Assembly (NCBI GenBank): GCA_002551355.1
Contig: NTHE01000019.1
Coordinates: 1-52,060, forward strand
DNA from: Streptomyces sp. man185
GTDB lineage: Bacteria; Actinomycetota; Actinomycetes; Streptomycetales; Streptomycetaceae
Direction: 5' to 3'
Length of the DNA stretch: 52,060 nt
Shown here: positions 41,873 to 49,817 of the stretch, in pieces
Layout of the letters: each line of letters starts with the position of its first letter
Numbering within the stretch: position 1 is the first letter of the stretch
Notes under the pieces: generated by a model
Told to the model about the DNA's origin: nothing
Seen by the model: only the letters and a program-made list of their open reading frames with translations
The model's database searches: none
Translations under genes and position numbers: made by a program

Positions 41873-43795
41873 GTGTCAACGCCATCTTCCGCCGTATCCG
41901 CGTCTGCTGTTTCGCTGCCCGTCCTGATCGAGCCGACGAAGAAGCGCGGCCCGGACGGCAGGGTCCAGGAGGTCTCCGTACCGAAGTTCGCACCTACGGT
42001 CGAGCGCGGCTCGCTGGCCGAGATCCCGTTCGACAACGCCCGGGAGGCTCCGGCGGACCCGGTCCTCAGCCGCAGGGACGCCGAGGGTGCCTGGCGGGAC
42101 GTGAGCGCCGCCGATTTCGCCGCCGAGGTGCTGGCGGTCGCCAAGGGCCTGATGGCGGAGGGGCTGCGGGCGGGGGACCGGGTCGCGATCATGGCCCGGA
42201 CGACGTACGAGTGGACGCTGCTGGACTTCGCGGCGTGGGCGGCCGGCCTGGTGACGGTCCCCATCTACCCGACCTCGTCCGCGTTCCAGGCCCGCTGGAT
42301 CCTTCAGAACTCGGGCGCGGTGGCGTGCGCGGTGGAGACGAAGGAGCAGGGCCGCCTGATCAGTCAGGAGCGCAAGCAGCTCGGCGACCTGGCCCACCTG
42401 TGGCAGTTCGACACGGGGGCGGTCGGCCACCTCAAGTCGCTCGGCAAGGACATCCCGGACGCGGCGGTGGCGGCCCGCCGGGCCACCCTGGAACCGGACA
42501 GCCCGGCGACCCTCATCTACACCTCGGGCACGACGGGCCGCCCGAAGGGCTGCGTCCTGACCCACGGCAACTTCTTCGCCGAGGTCGACAACGCGATCGA
42601 GCTGCTCCACCCGGTCTTCAAGTCGGTGTCGAAGGACCCGGCCTCCACGCTCCTCTTCCTCCCGCTCTCGCACGTCTTCGGCCGCATGGTGGCGATCGGC
42701 TGTATGCGGGCGAGGGTGCGCCTGGGCCATGCGCCGTCGATCCAGACCGAGGACCTCCTCGCCGACCTGGCGGGCTTCCGCCCGACGTTCCTCCTCGCCA
42801 TCCCCTACGTCCTGGAGAAGGTCTACAACACGGGCCGGGCGACGGCGGAGAAGATGGGCCGGGCGTCGTCGTTCGACCGCGCGGCCCGCATAGCCCAGCG
42901 CTACGGCAAGGCGGTCGAGGCCGCCGAACACGGCACGGGCCCGGGCCCCGGCCTCGGTCTGCGCGCCGCCCGCGCGCTGTACGACCCGCTGGTCTACCGC
43001 CGCATCCGGGCGGCGCTGGGCGGCAAGGTCCGATACGTGATCTGCGGCGGCTCCCCGCTGGGCCGCCGGCTCGCCGCGTTCTACGAGGGCGCGGGCATCG
43101 GCATCTTCGAGGGCTACGGACTCACGGAAACCACGGCCGCCCACACGGTGACCCCGCCGCTCAAACCCCGCCTGGGCACGGTGGGTTGGCCGCTGCCCGG
43201 TACGTCGGTGCGCATCGCGGACGACGGCGAGGTGCTGCTTCGGGGCGGCCAGGTGTTCCGGGGCTACTGGGACGGGGAGCGGGCGGAGGTGACCCCGGCG
43301 CTCCTGGCGGACGACTGGTTCCCGACGGGCGACCTGGGCGCGCTGGACGAGGACGGCTACCTGACGATCACGGGCCGCAAGAAGGACATCATCATCACGT
43401 CGGGCGGCAAGAACGTCACTCCCGCCCCGCTGGAGGACTGGCTGCGCGCGCACCCCCTGGTCAGCCAGTGCATGGTCGTCGGCGACAACCGCTCGTTCAT
43501 CACCGCCCTGGTCACCCTGGAGCCGGACGGCCTCCATCACTGGCGGCAGATGACGAAGAAGCAGGACATCCCGATGCGCGACCTGGTCCACGACGAGGAC
43601 CTGCGCACCTTGCTCCAGAAGGCGGTCGACGAGGCCAACCGCCTGGTGTCCCGTGCGGAGTCGATCCGCAAGTTCACGGTCCTGCCGGTGGACTTCACGG
43701 AGGAGGCGGGCCACCTGACGCCGTCGCTGAAGCTGAAGCGGGACGCGATCGCGCGGGACTTCTCGGGGGAGATCGAGGGGTTGTACCGGAGGTAG
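41873..43795 (+). CDS. Long-chain fatty-acid-CoA ligase
   Basis: A 640-residue adenylating enzyme of the FadD15-like group. Motifs: LIYTSGTTGRPKGCVLTH (AMP-phosphate loop), EGYGLTETTA, then DWFPTGDLGALDEDGYLTIT (adenylate Asp) and GRKKDIIITSGGKNVTPA (hinge Lys/Arg). The C-terminal lid carries a Lys in SLKLKRDAI for the thiolation step. GTG 41873 has GAGGAG. It follows the thiolase by 81 bases on the same strand, and supplies activated acyl substrate to the module. Confidence 0.93.
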   Translation: MSTPSSAVSASAVSLPVLIEPTKKRGPDGRVQEVSVPKFAPTVERGSLAEIPFDNAREAPADPVLSRRDAEGAWRDVSAADFAAEVLAVAKGLMAEGLRAGDRVAIMARTTYEWTLLDFAAWAAGLVTVPIYPTSSAFQARWILQNSGAVACAVETKEQGRLISQERKQLGDLAHLWQFDTGAVGHLKSLGKDIPDAAVAARRATLEPDSPATLIYTSGTTGRPKGCVLTHGNFFAEVDNAIELLHPVFKSVSKDPASTLLFLPLSHVFGRMVAIGCMRARVRLGHAPSIQTEDLLADLAGFRPTFLLAIPYVLEKVYNTGRATAEKMGRASSFDRAARIAQRYGKAVEAAEHGTGPGPGLGLRAARALYDPLVYRRIRAALGGKVRYVICGGSPLGRRLAAFYEGAGIGIFEGYGLTETTAAHTVTPPLKPRLGTVGWPLPGTSVRIADDGEVLLRGGQVFRGYWDGERAEVTPALLADDWFPTGDLGALDEDGYLTITGRKKDIIITSGGKNVTPAPLEDWLRAHPLVSQCMVVGDNRSFITALVTLEPDGLHHWRQMTKKQDIPMRDLVHDEDLRTLLQKAVDEANRLVSRAESIRKFTVLPVDFTEEAGHLTPSLKLKRDAIARDFSGEIEGLYRR

Positions 43796-43800
43796 GTCTT

Positions 43801-44109
43801 TCAGCGGGGGCCGGGGGCCGGGGGCCGGGAGCTCGGGCCCGTTGGGGCGGGGCTCCCGGCCCCGGGCGCTGAACGGAGCACTACTGCGAGCTTCTCGTCG
43901 GTGAGATCGGGCAGGGAGAGGTCGGTGAGCGGGACGGCGCTCATGTGGCCGGTGGGGTCTGGAGGGACGTCTTCGTTGCTCAGGGGGACGAGGCGTGCGA
44001 CGGCCTTGCCGTTCTCGATGACGGTGATGGTCTCGCCGCGTGCTGCCGCCGCCAGGATGTGCGAGGGCCTCTGGATGACTTCGCGGGCCGTGACCTTCAT
44101 GCGCTCCAT
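43801..44109 (-). CDS. Phd/YefM-type antitoxin, orphan
   Basis: A 102-residue protein. The first 55 residues are the antitoxin fold: MKVTAREVIQRPSHILAAAA, RGETITVIENGKAVARLVPL, a prevent-host-death/YefM pattern that binds operator DNA and inhibits a toxin. The C-terminal 20 residues (GSPAPTGPSSRPPAPGPR) are Pro/Ser/Gly-rich and encoded by a terminator-like hairpin. No toxin gene (Doc, RelE or VapC) lies next to it on either side. ATG 44109 or ATG 44100 could start it. It may be a relic or act with a distant toxin. Confidence 0.75.
   Translation of the reverse strand: MERMKVTAREVIQRPSHILAAAARGETITVIENGKAVARLVPLSNEDVPPDPTGHMSAVPLTDLSLPDLTDEKLAVVLRSAPGAGSPAPTGPSSRPPAPGPR
43821..43863. terminator. 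12-bp inverted repeat inside the antitoxin 3' end
   Basis: GGGGCCGGGAGC (43821-43832) and GCTCCCGGCCCC (43852-43863) pair exactly with a 19-base loop. It follows the acyl-CoA ligase stop by 26 bases, so it likely terminates that gene. It lies within the antitoxin coding frame, with a triple GGGGGCC tract next to it. Confidence 0.6.
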
Positions 44110-44201
44110 GGTGCTGCTTCGGGCCCGATGACGCGACCAGCATGGTGCGAGGCGGCGGGAGCGTGGCTCCGGGCGGCACTCTGTTCCGGCCACCGAACTT
44201 G

Positions 44202-44217
44202 CGGCACCCTGGTGCCG
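44202..44217. promoter_or_regulatory. Candidate operator CGGCACC-CT-GGTGCCG
   Basis: A perfect 7-bp dyad lies between the divergent antitoxin and endopeptidase genes. GCGGCAC occurs three times within about 65 bases here. Phd/YefM proteins autoregulate by binding such dyads, so this is a candidate site; it may equally serve the endopeptidase gene. Confidence 0.35.
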
Positions 44218-44308
44218 TTCAACTCGCGTAGATCCTGCGGCACTCAGCACTTCGCACTCGCACCCCGCGCTCCACCGCCCGGTTGCCGACCCGAAGGGTT
44301 CCTCGCCC

Positions 44309-45142
44309 ATGCGACGCTCCACCCGTACCAGCCTGCTGGCCCTGTTGGCGCTCCTCGGAGGCCTGCTCACCGTCACCGCCACCGCGTCCCCCGCAGCGGC
44401 CGCCCCGAACTTCAAGGCACCCTACGCCTGTGGCCAGCAGTGGACCTACAGCCATCACTCCGCCGAGGTCAGACAGGCTCTCGACTTCGTCCGCACCGAC
44501 GGCGGGAGTACGGCCGGCTCCCCGGTCCTCGCCTCGGCCGCCGGGACCGCGTACCGCTACTCGCAGCCGAGCGGTGCGGGCAACTACATCGCGATCGAGC
44601 ACGGCGGCGGCTGGAAGACGTACTACTTCCACCTGGCCGCGTTCTCCGTCGCCAACGGGGCCCAGGTCGTCCAGGGCCAGCAGATCGGCACCACCGGGTC
44701 CACCGGGAACAGCTCCGGCGCGCACATCCATTACGAGCAGCTCTACAACGGCGTCGGCCAGAACATCGTGATCAACGGCCGGTCCCTGGCTCCGTATCCG
44801 GGCTCGTACTACAACAAGTACCTGATGAGCGACAACGGTTGTGGTGGCGGGGGCGGCACGTACTGGGTCGACACCTTCGCCAACGCCACCGGCTACGCCG
44901 CCGCCAACACGGCCGACGCGCAGGGCGTCCTGAACGTCGGTACCAACTACGTGTACTGCAAGGTGTGGGGAGCGAGGGTCGGCACGGCGAGCCAGTTCAA
45001 CCACTGGTGGCTGCGCACCGACCTCGACGTCGTGTATGCGGGCAAGAACGGCCGCAACGCGTACGTCTCCGCGTACTACCTCTCCCGCTGGGGCAACGAC
45101 GAGGCCCGCGACAACAACGGGGCGGTCATCCCGAACTGCTAG
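44309..45142 (+). CDS. Secreted M23 (LasA/lysostaphin-type) endopeptidase
   Basis: A 277-residue exported zinc metallopeptidase that cleaves peptidoglycan peptide bridges or glycine-rich proteins. Signal: RRSTRTSLLALLALLGGLL, ending in SPAAAA (about 32). Zinc ligands are the His/Asp in SHHSAEVRQALDF (His49/50, Asp59) and the H-x-H of GAHIHYEQ (His139/141), with YYFHL as the general-base region. The short form of the LasA group fits. The C-terminal 85 residues (GTYWVDTFANATGYA on) form a separate domain, SH3-like or wall-binding. ATG 44309 follows GAAGGG. Confidence 0.87.
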   Translation: MRRSTRTSLLALLALLGGLLTVTATASPAAAAPNFKAPYACGQQWTYSHHSAEVRQALDFVRTDGGSTAGSPVLASAAGTAYRYSQPSGAGNYIAIEHGGGWKTYYFHLAAFSVANGAQVVQGQQIGTTGSTGNSSGAHIHYEQLYNGVGQNIVINGRSLAPYPGSYYNKYLMSDNGCGGGGGTYWVDTFANATGYAAANTADAQGVLNVGTNYVYCKVWGARVGTASQFNHWWLRTDLDVVYAGKNGRNAYVSAYYLSRWGNDEARDNNGAVIPNC

Positions 45143-45155
45143 CTGATGTGCGGCC

Positions 45156-45179
45156 CCCTGCCCCAGGCGCGGGGCAGGG
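45156..45179 (+). terminator. Terminator after M23 peptidase
   Basis: CCCTGCCCC (45156-45164), loop AGGCGC, GGGGCAGGG (45171-45179), 13 bases after the stop. Confidence 0.75.
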
Positions 45180-45318
45180 CGGCGCGCTGCATGGCGCGGT
45201 GACACCCTCGCGGTGTGGCGCAAAACCCGTCGATCATCGTTCGCGTGGCCTGGCACCCTGGCCGTAAGGGCCCGACGGCAGCAGATCCGCGGGCAGGGCG
45301 TCACGAAGGAGCGGCCGG

Positions 45319-46209
45319 ATGGCGACTGTCGTCGATCTGATCACCTACCCCGTCAAGGGCTGCGCGGGAACGTCCGTGAGCAGCACGCAGCTGACCCCGG
45401 CGGGCCTCGCGCACGACCGAAGCTTCATGGTCGTCGGCGTCGACGGGGTCTACCGCACCCAGCGCCGCGACCCCCGTCTCGCCCTCGTACGGCCCACCGT
45501 CAGCGCCGACGGCAGCCGGATCACGCTCGCCTCCGCCGAGCCGGAGGGCGGTGACGGCGTGGTGCTCGGGGACCTGTGCGTGGACGTCACCACCTCCGCC
45601 GCCCGGCGCGACGTGGACCTCTTCGGCGCGACGTACCAGGGCATCGACCAGGGCGATGAGGCCGCCGCCTGGCTCTCGGACGTCCTCGCCGCCCCGAGCC
45701 GTCTGGTCCGTGTGCCGCCGGAGCACGACCGGAAGACCGATGGCCTGACCCCCGGCACCTCCGGTTACGCCGACAGCAGCGCCGTCCACCTGCTGTCCCG
45801 CTCCTCCCTCGCCCGCCTGCACACGCGGATGGCCGAGCGCGGCGCCCCGCCCCTGGCCATGGACCGCTTCCGCCCGAACATCGTCATCGACAGCCACCCC
45901 GAGGGAGCCCACGGCGAGCACGGGGAGGACTGGGCGGCGGAACCCCACGCCGAGGACCGGATCCGCCGCATGACCATCGGCGCGTCCGAGCTCGGCTACA
46001 CCAAGCTCGCCGTGCGCTGCGCGGTCACCCTGGTCGACCAGGAGGCCGGGGCCCGGGGCGGGCCGGAGCCGTTGCGTACGCTCGCGGGCTACCGGCGTTT
46101 CTCGGCAGGCGGGGTGGTGTTCGGCGCGAAGTTCGCCGTGGTGCGGCCGGGGAAGCTGTCGGTGGGCGACGAGGCGGCCGTCCAGGAGTGGGGCGACGCG
46201 GAGGCGTGA
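45319..46209 (+). CDS. MOSC-domain protein (MOSC_N plus MOSC)
   Basis: A 296-residue protein with an N-terminal MOSC beta-barrel (VVDLITYPVKGCAGTSVSS, LTPAGLAHDRSFMVV) and a C-terminal MOSC domain (DRFRPNIVIDS, LRTLAGYRRF). MOSC proteins bind sulfur or molybdenum cofactor, as in mARC and YiiM. A Cys in VRCAVTLVD is the expected cofactor ligand. ATG 45319 has GAAGGAG. Substrate is unknown; no molybdopterin or nitrate gene is nearby. Confidence 0.88.
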   Translation: MATVVDLITYPVKGCAGTSVSSTQLTPAGLAHDRSFMVVGVDGVYRTQRRDPRLALVRPTVSADGSRITLASAEPEGGDGVVLGDLCVDVTTSAARRDVDLFGATYQGIDQGDEAAAWLSDVLAAPSRLVRVPPEHDRKTDGLTPGTSGYADSSAVHLLSRSSLARLHTRMAERGAPPLAMDRFRPNIVIDSHPEGAHGEHGEDWAAEPHAEDRIRRMTIGASELGYTKLAVRCAVTLVDQEAGARGGPEPLRTLAGYRRFSAGGVVFGAKFAVVRPGKLSVGDEAAVQEWGDAEA

Positions 46210-46234
46210 CGCCGCGTGCCGCCCCGGGGGTGGG

Positions 46235-47359
46235 TCACTCGAAGAACTTCAGGCTCCACCCCTTGTCGGACGTGGGGCCGGGCACGTCGGCCCGCGAGTA
46301 GGTGGTGTCGCCCCACCAGGCGAACGTGCCGGTGTACCAGTGTCGGTTGGCCCAGGAGTACGGGGTGCCCTTCGCGACCGCGTGGTACATCGACGGGAAC
46401 CTCGGGCCGGCGGGCGGGCTGGTGTTGATGTCGCCGTGCAGCAGGACGAAGGTGTGGTGGCCGGGCCCGTTCACGTGCAGCGTCGGGTCCCAACCGGCCA
46501 TCATCGTGGCGTGGTTGGAGCCGAAGAGGCAGCCGTTCGACTTGTACCAGTCCCATACGTACGTGGGGTCGCCTCCCTTGCGCAGCCGCAGGTCGGCCAG
46601 GCAGTACTGCTCGCTCCAACTGCCGTTGGCGGAGTACGCGATGTGCAGCTGCCCGTTCGGGTCCTTGATGGCCTCGGGACTCTCGTTGATGAAGGGGTTA
46701 CCGACCACCCGCTCCCAGCTCTCGCGCGGCTGCGAGATGACGTACCGCGCGCCGGTGGACTGGGTCGGGCTGCTCATCCGGGCGATGTAGAGGTTCTGCT
46801 CGACGTTGGTGTCGCCCGCCCACCCGGACCAGACGAACCAGCGCTGCCCCTCGAAGGTGAACAGGGTGCCGTCGATGGCCCATTTGTTGTCGGGCAGGGC
46901 GAGTTGGGTCTCGGCCCCGTACCCGCTGTCCGGCGAGGCCGAGCTGATGACGAACATGCGGTGGGCGGGCCCGACACCGGCCGTGAAGTAGATGTAGTAC
47001 CGCCCGCCGTCCATCACGATCTCGGGGGCCCAGACCTCCCCGCGGCCCCGGCTGTCCGTCCAGACCTGCCGGGCGGGCGCGGTGGCCAGCCCGTCCGTGG
47101 ACGACGCCTGCCGTACGACGATGCCGCCGCCGGTCGACTGGACCCCGACGTACGTACTGCCCACCCGCAACACGCTCGGGTCGGCCGCACGCAGACCGGT
47201 CTGCCCCTGCGGAGCCGACTCAGGGGCGGGCGGCGCGCCCTGGGCGGTTCCGGGAGGCGACAGGAAGAGCGTCGCGGCGAGGGCGCCGGCCAGCGCGAGC
47301 ACGCCGAGGCCGGACGAGCGGCGGAGGAGTCTCTTGGGCTTGCTCATTGCCTTGCTCAT
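46235..47359 (-). CDS. Secreted GH43-family arabinanase/arabinofuranosidase
   Basis: A 374-residue exported five-bladed beta-propeller glycoside hydrolase. Signal: KPKRLLRRSSGLGVLALAG, ending near 42. The catalytic acids of GH43 are readable: Asp60 in RAADPSVLRVG (base), Asp163 in WAIDGTLF (pKa modulator) and Glu226 in FINESPEAIKDP (acid). The WAPEIVMDGGRYYIYF block after the base fits as well. It likely acts on arabinan or related hemicellulose in plant litter. ATG 47359 has AGGAG upstream; the next ATG (47344) is also usable. A LacI-type palindrome lies upstream. Confidence 0.85.
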   Translation of the reverse strand: MSKAMSKPKRLLRRSSGLGVLALAGALAATLFLSPPGTAQGAPPAPESAPQGQTGLRAADPSVLRVGSTYVGVQSTGGGIVVRQASSTDGLATAPARQVWTDSRGRGEVWAPEIVMDGGRYYIYFTAGVGPAHRMFVISSASPDSGYGAETQLALPDNKWAIDGTLFTFEGQRWFVWSGWAGDTNVEQNLYIARMSSPTQSTGARYVISQPRESWERVVGNPFINESPEAIKDPNGQLHIAYSANGSWSEQYCLADLRLRKGGDPTYVWDWYKSNGCLFGSNHATMMAGWDPTLHVNGPGHHTFVLLHGDINTSPPAGPRFPSMYHAVAKGTPYSWANRHWYTGTFAWWGDTTYSRADVPGPTSDKGWSLKFFE

Positions 47360-47439
47360 GGGCTCGCTCCTGGGCGGGGGGATTCGATGACGGCGACGGC
47401 GACGAGGCGGTGACGGCGATGGCGATTTACATCGATAGA

Positions 47440-47449
47440 AGAGCGCTCT
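47440..47449 (-). promoter_or_regulatory. Candidate LacI-family operator AGAGCGCTCT
   Basis: A perfect 10-bp palindrome centred on GCGC lies 81-90 bases upstream of the GH43 start. Streptomyces LacI/CebR-type regulators of plant-polymer genes bind GAGCGCTC-containing sites, so control by a carbohydrate repressor is plausible. No LacI gene is in the window. Confidence 0.55.
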
Positions 47450-47551
47450 CGCAGAATCGCGTCAGGGGGTGCCCCTGTCAATGGCCTGGAGGCACGCGTC
47501 AGGGCTCGAAAAGATGCGATGCCATGTACGCAGTCTGTGTACGGTGCCGAA

Positions 47552-48148
47552 GTGATCGACTTCGATGGTGCTTGGTCGGGTGCGGAGGCCGCGCGGCGGT
47601 TGGCGGAGGCGGACTGCTGTGAGGTAGCTCCAGGACTCACGGGGGAAGAATTCAGCCGGATCGAGGCGACCTACGGGTTCGAGTTCTCCCCGGAGCACCG
47701 TGCCTTCCTGGCGGCAGGGCTGCCGGTCGCCTCACCTCCCGAGGACGGTGCGACGTGGCAGCAGCCCTGGCCCGACTGGCGTCACGCGGATGTGGAAGAC
47801 CTGCGCCATCGACTCGAGTGGCCGGCACGAGAAGTGCTGGACGACGTCGCTCGTGGCAGTTGGCATCCGGCCCTTGGGGCGCGTCCCACCGCCGGTGACG
47901 AGGCGGTGGAGGCGGCCCGAGCGGTACTTGTACGAGCGCCGCAACTCGTTCCCGTCTACGCACACCGCTTCATACCCGCGGGCCGCGACACTCCGGGACA
48001 TCCGGTTCTGTCGGTGTGGGGAACCGACATCATCTGCTACGGCCACGATCTGGCCGACTACATCGTCCGCGAGTTCGGCGAGGTCGACGAGGACGCGCCC
48101 TGGGCTCCGCGGGCGTCCGTGCCGTTCTGGAAGGACTTCCTCGGCTGA
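47552..48148 (+). CDS. SMI1/KNR4 (SUKH)-like protein
   Basis: A 198-residue soluble protein of SUKH-superfamily type. The N-terminal motif EVAPGLTGEEFSRIEATYGF is followed by FSPEHRAFLAAGLPV, the usual 'E-x-x-x-G-x-x-L-P/x-x-x-x-L' SUKH landmark, and a C-terminal SVWGTDIICYGHDLADYIV. SUKH proteins are frequently immunity proteins for polymorphic toxins in actinomycetes, though no toxin lies here. GTG 47552 is a weak start with no clear Shine-Dalgarno; GTG 47537 is the alternative. Confidence 0.75.
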   Translation: MIDFDGAWSGAEAARRLAEADCCEVAPGLTGEEFSRIEATYGFEFSPEHRAFLAAGLPVASPPEDGATWQQPWPDWRHADVEDLRHRLEWPAREVLDDVARGSWHPALGARPTAGDEAVEAARAVLVRAPQLVPVYAHRFIPAGRDTPGHPVLSVWGTDIICYGHDLADYIVREFGEVDEDAPWAPRASVPFWKDFLG

Positions 48149-48355
48149 GATGGCCACCGGCGTGGGCCCGCGCCGGTTCACCTGTGGATCCCGCCCCCTC
48201 GAGTGAGCACAGGCCGCCGGAGGCGACGTGCTGATTACCTCGGACGTCATTGATGCCCTTCGTGGTGCCGCCTACGTTCAGCACCGTTCGGCGGCCCCAC
48301 GGAGGGGCCGCTCCGGTATCCGGGCAACTCCCCGGTGCACGAGAGGAAGACGGCC

Positions 48356-48778
48356 ATGGCTTCTACGCAGTACGACGGGGTCACCTCATACGCGAGGGCG
48401 ACGGGATCCGACGGGTTCGCGAGGCTGGCGCTCAAGCTGGACGCGGTGGCCACCGGCCTCAACGGCATCGCGTACCTGGCACTCGCCACGGTCCTCGACT
48501 CCTTCTTCGGCATCACGACGGCGGTCCAGTACCCGGTCGGCGCGTTCCTGCTCCTCTACTCGCTGGGAGTCCTCGCCATCGGGACGCGCAAGGAGATCAA
48601 CCGCACGGGACTGACGGCGGTCATCGTGGCGAACCTGCTGTGGGTGGTGCTCAGCGTGGTGGCAGTGATCTCCGGCGCGCTGTCTCCGACCGGCGTCGGC
48701 GCGGTCTGGATCGTGCTGCAGAGCCTGACGGTCGGCGGCTTCGCAGCCCTCCAGTACGTCGGGCTCAAGCGGCTGTGA
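48356..48778 (+). CDS. Four-helix integral membrane protein, unknown
   Basis: A 140-residue protein with four predicted membrane helices (GLNGIAYLALATVLDSFF, VGAFLLLYSLGVLAIG, TAVIVANLLWVVLSVVAVI, VWIVLQSLTVGGFAALQYV). It has a short hydrophilic N-tail and ends in GLKRL. I recognise no family. ATG 48356 has GAGGAAG upstream. It stands alone, flanked by gaps of 207 and 376 bases. Confidence 0.75.
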   Translation: MASTQYDGVTSYARATGSDGFARLALKLDAVATGLNGIAYLALATVLDSFFGITTAVQYPVGAFLLLYSLGVLAIGTRKEINRTGLTAVIVANLLWVVLSVVAVISGALSPTGVGAVWIVLQSLTVGGFAALQYVGLKRL

Positions 48779-49154
48779 GCTCATCGGGATGCGGAGATCG
48801 TCGTCGAGGACGTCTCCTGGTTGCCCCCTCCCTGCTCAGCGCTGGGACGACCACCTGTCGGCGGAGTGAGCGCGGTTTCCTCCGGTGGGCGACGACGGGG
48901 CTGGAGTCGGCGGCTCATCCCTCACCGGAGAAGTGAAATCACCGTGACGACCGGACACAGAGGATCCCGGCACGGGATCACGCGGGGGCGCGACGGGCGT
49001 TGCACCGGACGGGAGGGGACCCGAGCGGAGTCAGCGCCCTTCGTCCCTCGCCGCTCGTCCGAGGGGCGCACCTCCCACGAGCAGGGCGTGTCAGCGGGAC
49101 GTGAGAGGGTCCGCCCAGGAGGACCGGGGAGCTGCGGAAGGCAGGGAGCAGACG
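48779..49154. other. 376-base region without a recognised gene
   Basis: Between the membrane-protein gene and the DUF6924-like gene I see only short frames without codon bias or ribosome-binding sites. The promoter for the downstream gene must lie here, but no convincing boxes are visible; the sequence may include decayed coding DNA. Confidence 0.5.
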
Positions 49155-49670
49155 GTGGAAGAGTTGCCGGAAATCATTCGGGCCGATGAGTGGGTGCCGC
49201 TCGTCATCCGGACCGACTACACCGATGACGCCGCCTGGCGAGAGGTCGTGTCCGAGCTGCGCCGCGTCGCCGAGGTCGAGCATGAGTGGGAGTCGGCGGC
49301 GCACCTGGTCGACGACCGACGGTGGGACGGGGTCACTCGTGACGAGGCCCTTGCCGCGGCGGCTCGGGACGAGGAGCTGAGCCTGGTGTTCCTCGCCGAC
49401 GGCGTCACCATGCGCTCGCCCTTGCGTCCACTGCTCGCCCTCGACCTGGGCGCTGACGATGACGAGGACCTCGACCCGGTGTACTACCAGGAACTCATCG
49501 ACTCACCGCCGCCCCGCGAGGTGCGTGTCGTGCCGGACGCCGTGCACATGGTCCACGGGAATCTCCAGCTGGCGAACGTGGACTTTCCGGAATTCGCGGA
49601 GGAAGCGGCCGGCGATCCGGACGGGGTCGTCCGGGACCTGGTGACCGTCGCCGGCGGGCCCGGGGCTTGA
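49155..49670 (+). CDS. DUF6924-like protein
   Basis: A 171-residue acidic soluble protein. WVPLVIRTDYTDDAAWREVV and LSLVFLADGVTMRS match the DUF6924 pattern I recall (a 'LVRTDFSDDAAW' start and a 'DLDPEYYRxL' block); here DLDPVYYQELIDSPPPREVR and NLQLANVDFPEFAE complete it. Function unknown. GTG 49155 follows GGGAG. The gene is close to a SUKH protein and lies next to a frameshifted reductase. It could be an immunity-type protein, but that is inference from the neighbours. Confidence 0.7.
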   Translation: MEELPEIIRADEWVPLVIRTDYTDDAAWREVVSELRRVAEVEHEWESAAHLVDDRRWDGVTRDEALAAAARDEELSLVFLADGVTMRSPLRPLLALDLGADDDEDLDPVYYQELIDSPPPREVRVVPDAVHMVHGNLQLANVDFPEFAEEAAGDPDGVVRDLVTVAGGPGA

Positions 49671-49685
49671 GACAGCCGGCCACAG

Positions 49686-49817
49686 TTACGCCGCCGGGCC
49701 TCCTCGGTAGCGGCGCTTGTCGAGGAGAACGCCCATGTCCGGGCCGCCATCCCGGGCGATGTCCTGCAGGTCGTGAAGGGTGTCAATGCGGCGGTCGCGT
49801 TCGGCTGAGGAGGTCAT
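49686..49817 (-). CDS. Small ORF coupled to the reductase gene
   Basis: A 43-codon ORF whose ATG (49815-49817) overlaps the stop of the aldo/keto reductase frame (ATGA). It encodes a charged peptide (ERDRRIDTLHDLQDIARDGG, then a Lys/Arg-rich end). No family recognised. Translational coupling suggests it could be real, but the short length leaves it uncertain. Confidence 0.4.
   Translation of the reverse strand: MTSSAERDRRIDTLHDLQDIARDGGPDMGVLLDKRRYRGGPAA

Noticed and set aside
45143..45318. Possible short gene between the M23 peptidase and MOSC genes
   Set aside because: Only a terminator and promoter-like sequence are visible; no frame with a ribosome-binding site and codon bias.
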